NCBI RefSeq assembly: GCF_043951865.1
Contig: NZ_JBINJF010000003.1
Coordinates: forward strand, 62,001 to 126,000
Origin: JAMQKA01 sp043951865
Lineage (GTDB): Bacteria > Bacteroidota > Rhodothermia > Balneolales > Balneolaceae
Reading direction: 5' to 3'
Length of the DNA: 64,000 nucleotides
Of this stretch, positions 63,089-64,000 are shown in pieces. The position numbers and the translations under genes are program-made. The notes below the pieces were generated by a model. It made no database searches. It had not been told where the DNA came from and saw only the letters and a list, made by a program, of their open reading frames with translations. Position 1 is the stretch's first letter. Each line of letters begins with the position of its first letter.

Positions 63089-64000
63089 TTATTGTTGATT
63101 TGATTCTATGGTTACGGTTTGTTCTGTTTTATAAATTTCAACTTCCATGACCTCCGAAACGGCGTTTATCAACCCGTCGAGGCTTCTGAAATCGATTGAT
63201 CCGGAAAGCTTCTTGTCCAGCAATTCCTTGTCTTTTACAATAACTTCTTTTCCGTAGGTTCGCCTGATTCGCTCCACCAAGACCGAGAACGGGGTTTCAT
63301 CAAAATAGAGCTCGTTGGTCGTCCACGAGGTATACACGGCCGGATTAACCTGCTCGAGGCGTATTTGGGGCTGGGAACTGTTGAACCTGGCCATCTCTCC
63401 CGGCTTTATGGTGATCCCGGACTGTTCCGATTCCGGCGTATTGGCAACATCAATGTGAACTTCCCCCTCTTCCAGCACCACCCGGGTTCCCTCGCCGTAG
63501 GTATCCACCGTGAAACGAGTGCCAAAAACCGAGGCCGAGCCATCTTCCGTTTCGACCACAAATTTCGGCTTATCCCGGGTTTCCTGCCCGGAAATTGAAA
63601 AATACGCCTCTCCCTCAAGGCTCACACGCTTCACCGGCTGATCCAGCCAGTTGCTCTTGTAAGAAAGCTGGGATCCGGCGGCCAGTACAATGCTTGAACC
63701 GTCCGAGAGGGTTAACGTCTTTTTCTCTTCAAATCCGGTTTCGATGGTCTGTATCGCAACTTGCTTTTGAGCCGATTGCGGCTCCTGATAGGTATAGATT
63801 GCAAGGCCGGCAAAAGCGCCCACCAGCAACATGGCCGCAGCTTTAAATAGATAGCTCACCACGCGGGTTCTTTTCTGTTTTGCCTGCCGCGCTATAGTGG
63901 CAGCCGTGCCGCGTTCTTCACCTGTAATATCTTGCCGAACCCTGCTCCACTCTTCCCTGATATCAGGCACCCGTGGATGGGTAAACCTGAGTCCCGTAAT
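63089..64000 (-). CDS. FecR-type anti-sigma factor (5' end outside window)
   Basis: The frame is open to the window edge; a GTG at 63970 is possible, but the ~30 preceding bases also read through and FecR proteins normally have a longer N-terminus, so the start is probably beyond 64000. A transmembrane segment (LFKAAAMLLVGAFAGLAIY) is followed by the FecR domain (EKKTLTLSDGSSIVLAAGSQ; SASVFGTRFTVDTYGEG) and a DUF4974 region (TSWTTNELYFDETPFSVLV). It should hold an ECF sigma factor and release it when SusC signals through its STN domain. An ECF sigma gene is expected just upstream. Confidence 0.88.
   Translation of the reverse strand: MTGLRFTHPRVPDIREEWSRVRQDITGEERGTAATIARQAKQKRTRVVSYLFKAAAMLLVGAFAGLAIYTYQEPQSAQKQVAIQTIETGFEEKKTLTLSDGSSIVLAAGSQLSYKSNWLDQPVKRVSLEGEAYFSISGQETRDKPKFVVETEDGSASVFGTRFTVDTYGEGTRVVLEEGEVHIDVANTPESEQSGITIKPGEMARFNSSQPQIRLEQVNPAVYTSWTTNELYFDETPFSVLVERIRRTYGKEVIVKDKELLDKKLSGSIDFRSLDGLINAVSEVMEVEIYKTEQTVTIESNQQ

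Overview
The window looks like chromosome from a free-living, moderate-GC member of the Balneolota/Rhodothermota-Bacteroidota assemblage. Evidence: a secreted propeller protein ends in a Por/type IX secretion sorting domain with the motif PNYPNPFNPSTTIEY; there is a FecR - SusC (with STN domain) - SusD locus; there is a DUF5916 protein; ribosome-binding sites are mostly weak or absent; and the carA promoter fits the Bacteroidota form TTG-N20-TAnnTTTG. I see no tRNA, rRNA, CRISPR array, prophage or intact insertion sequence.

Layout. 1-5.6 kb: tail of a sensor kinase, then a minus-strand operon for two lipoproteins and the large secreted propeller protein. 6-10.3 kb: a TPR-PP2C phosphatase and a membrane HisKA_2 kinase. 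10.6-19.6 kb: an acetyltransferase-like protein and exopolysaccharide genes (Wza-like exporter, Wzc-like co-polymerase/kinase, a glycosyltransferase) with a small NAD(P)-binding protein. 20-28.6 kb: thioredoxin, aldo/keto reductase, CPBP protease, a four-gene operon led by a degenerate RsbW-GNAT fusion with an STAS partner, an MgtC/DUF4010 membrane protein and a sialate O-acetylesterase-like hydrolase. 28.9-33.3 kb: carAB behind a strong promoter and a leader containing an intrinsic terminator. 33.5-39.5 kb: a DUF5916 protein, a decayed GH3 glucosidase fragment, and a tightly packed three-gene cassette of unknown function. 39.9-52.8 kb: recQ, an RsbQ-like hydrolase with a PAS histidine kinase, ddl, a peptide-type binding lipoprotein, nadK, mdh, a DUF4412 protein, mnmA and an HNH protein. 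53.4-64 kb: a canonical RsbW, then a minus-strand polysaccharide-utilisation-type operon (FecR, SusC, SusD, DUF1080-PA14 protein, sugar dehydrogenase-cytochrome c).

Two repeat families lie between genes. The first is a ~120-bp imperfect palindrome in six clear copies (A, D, F on plus; B, C, E on minus). It is built from two inverted REP-like hairpin units, and the stems show compensatory base changes. The second is a terminal-inverted-repeat element (CCYGGATTATTCAC ends) in two full copies and one probable half copy; one full copy has a 4-bp target duplication, and another sits against the broken end of the GH3 fragment.

Partner-switching and sensing parts are unusually frequent and scattered: PP2C phosphatase, degenerate RsbW-GNAT plus STAS, RsbQ with PAS kinase, canonical RsbW. 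The best candidates for undescribed biology are the three-gene cassette at 36.7-39.5 kb, the degenerate RsbW-GNAT/STAS operon, the carAB leader and the palindromic repeat family. Assignments rest on motif recognition by eye; no database search was run.
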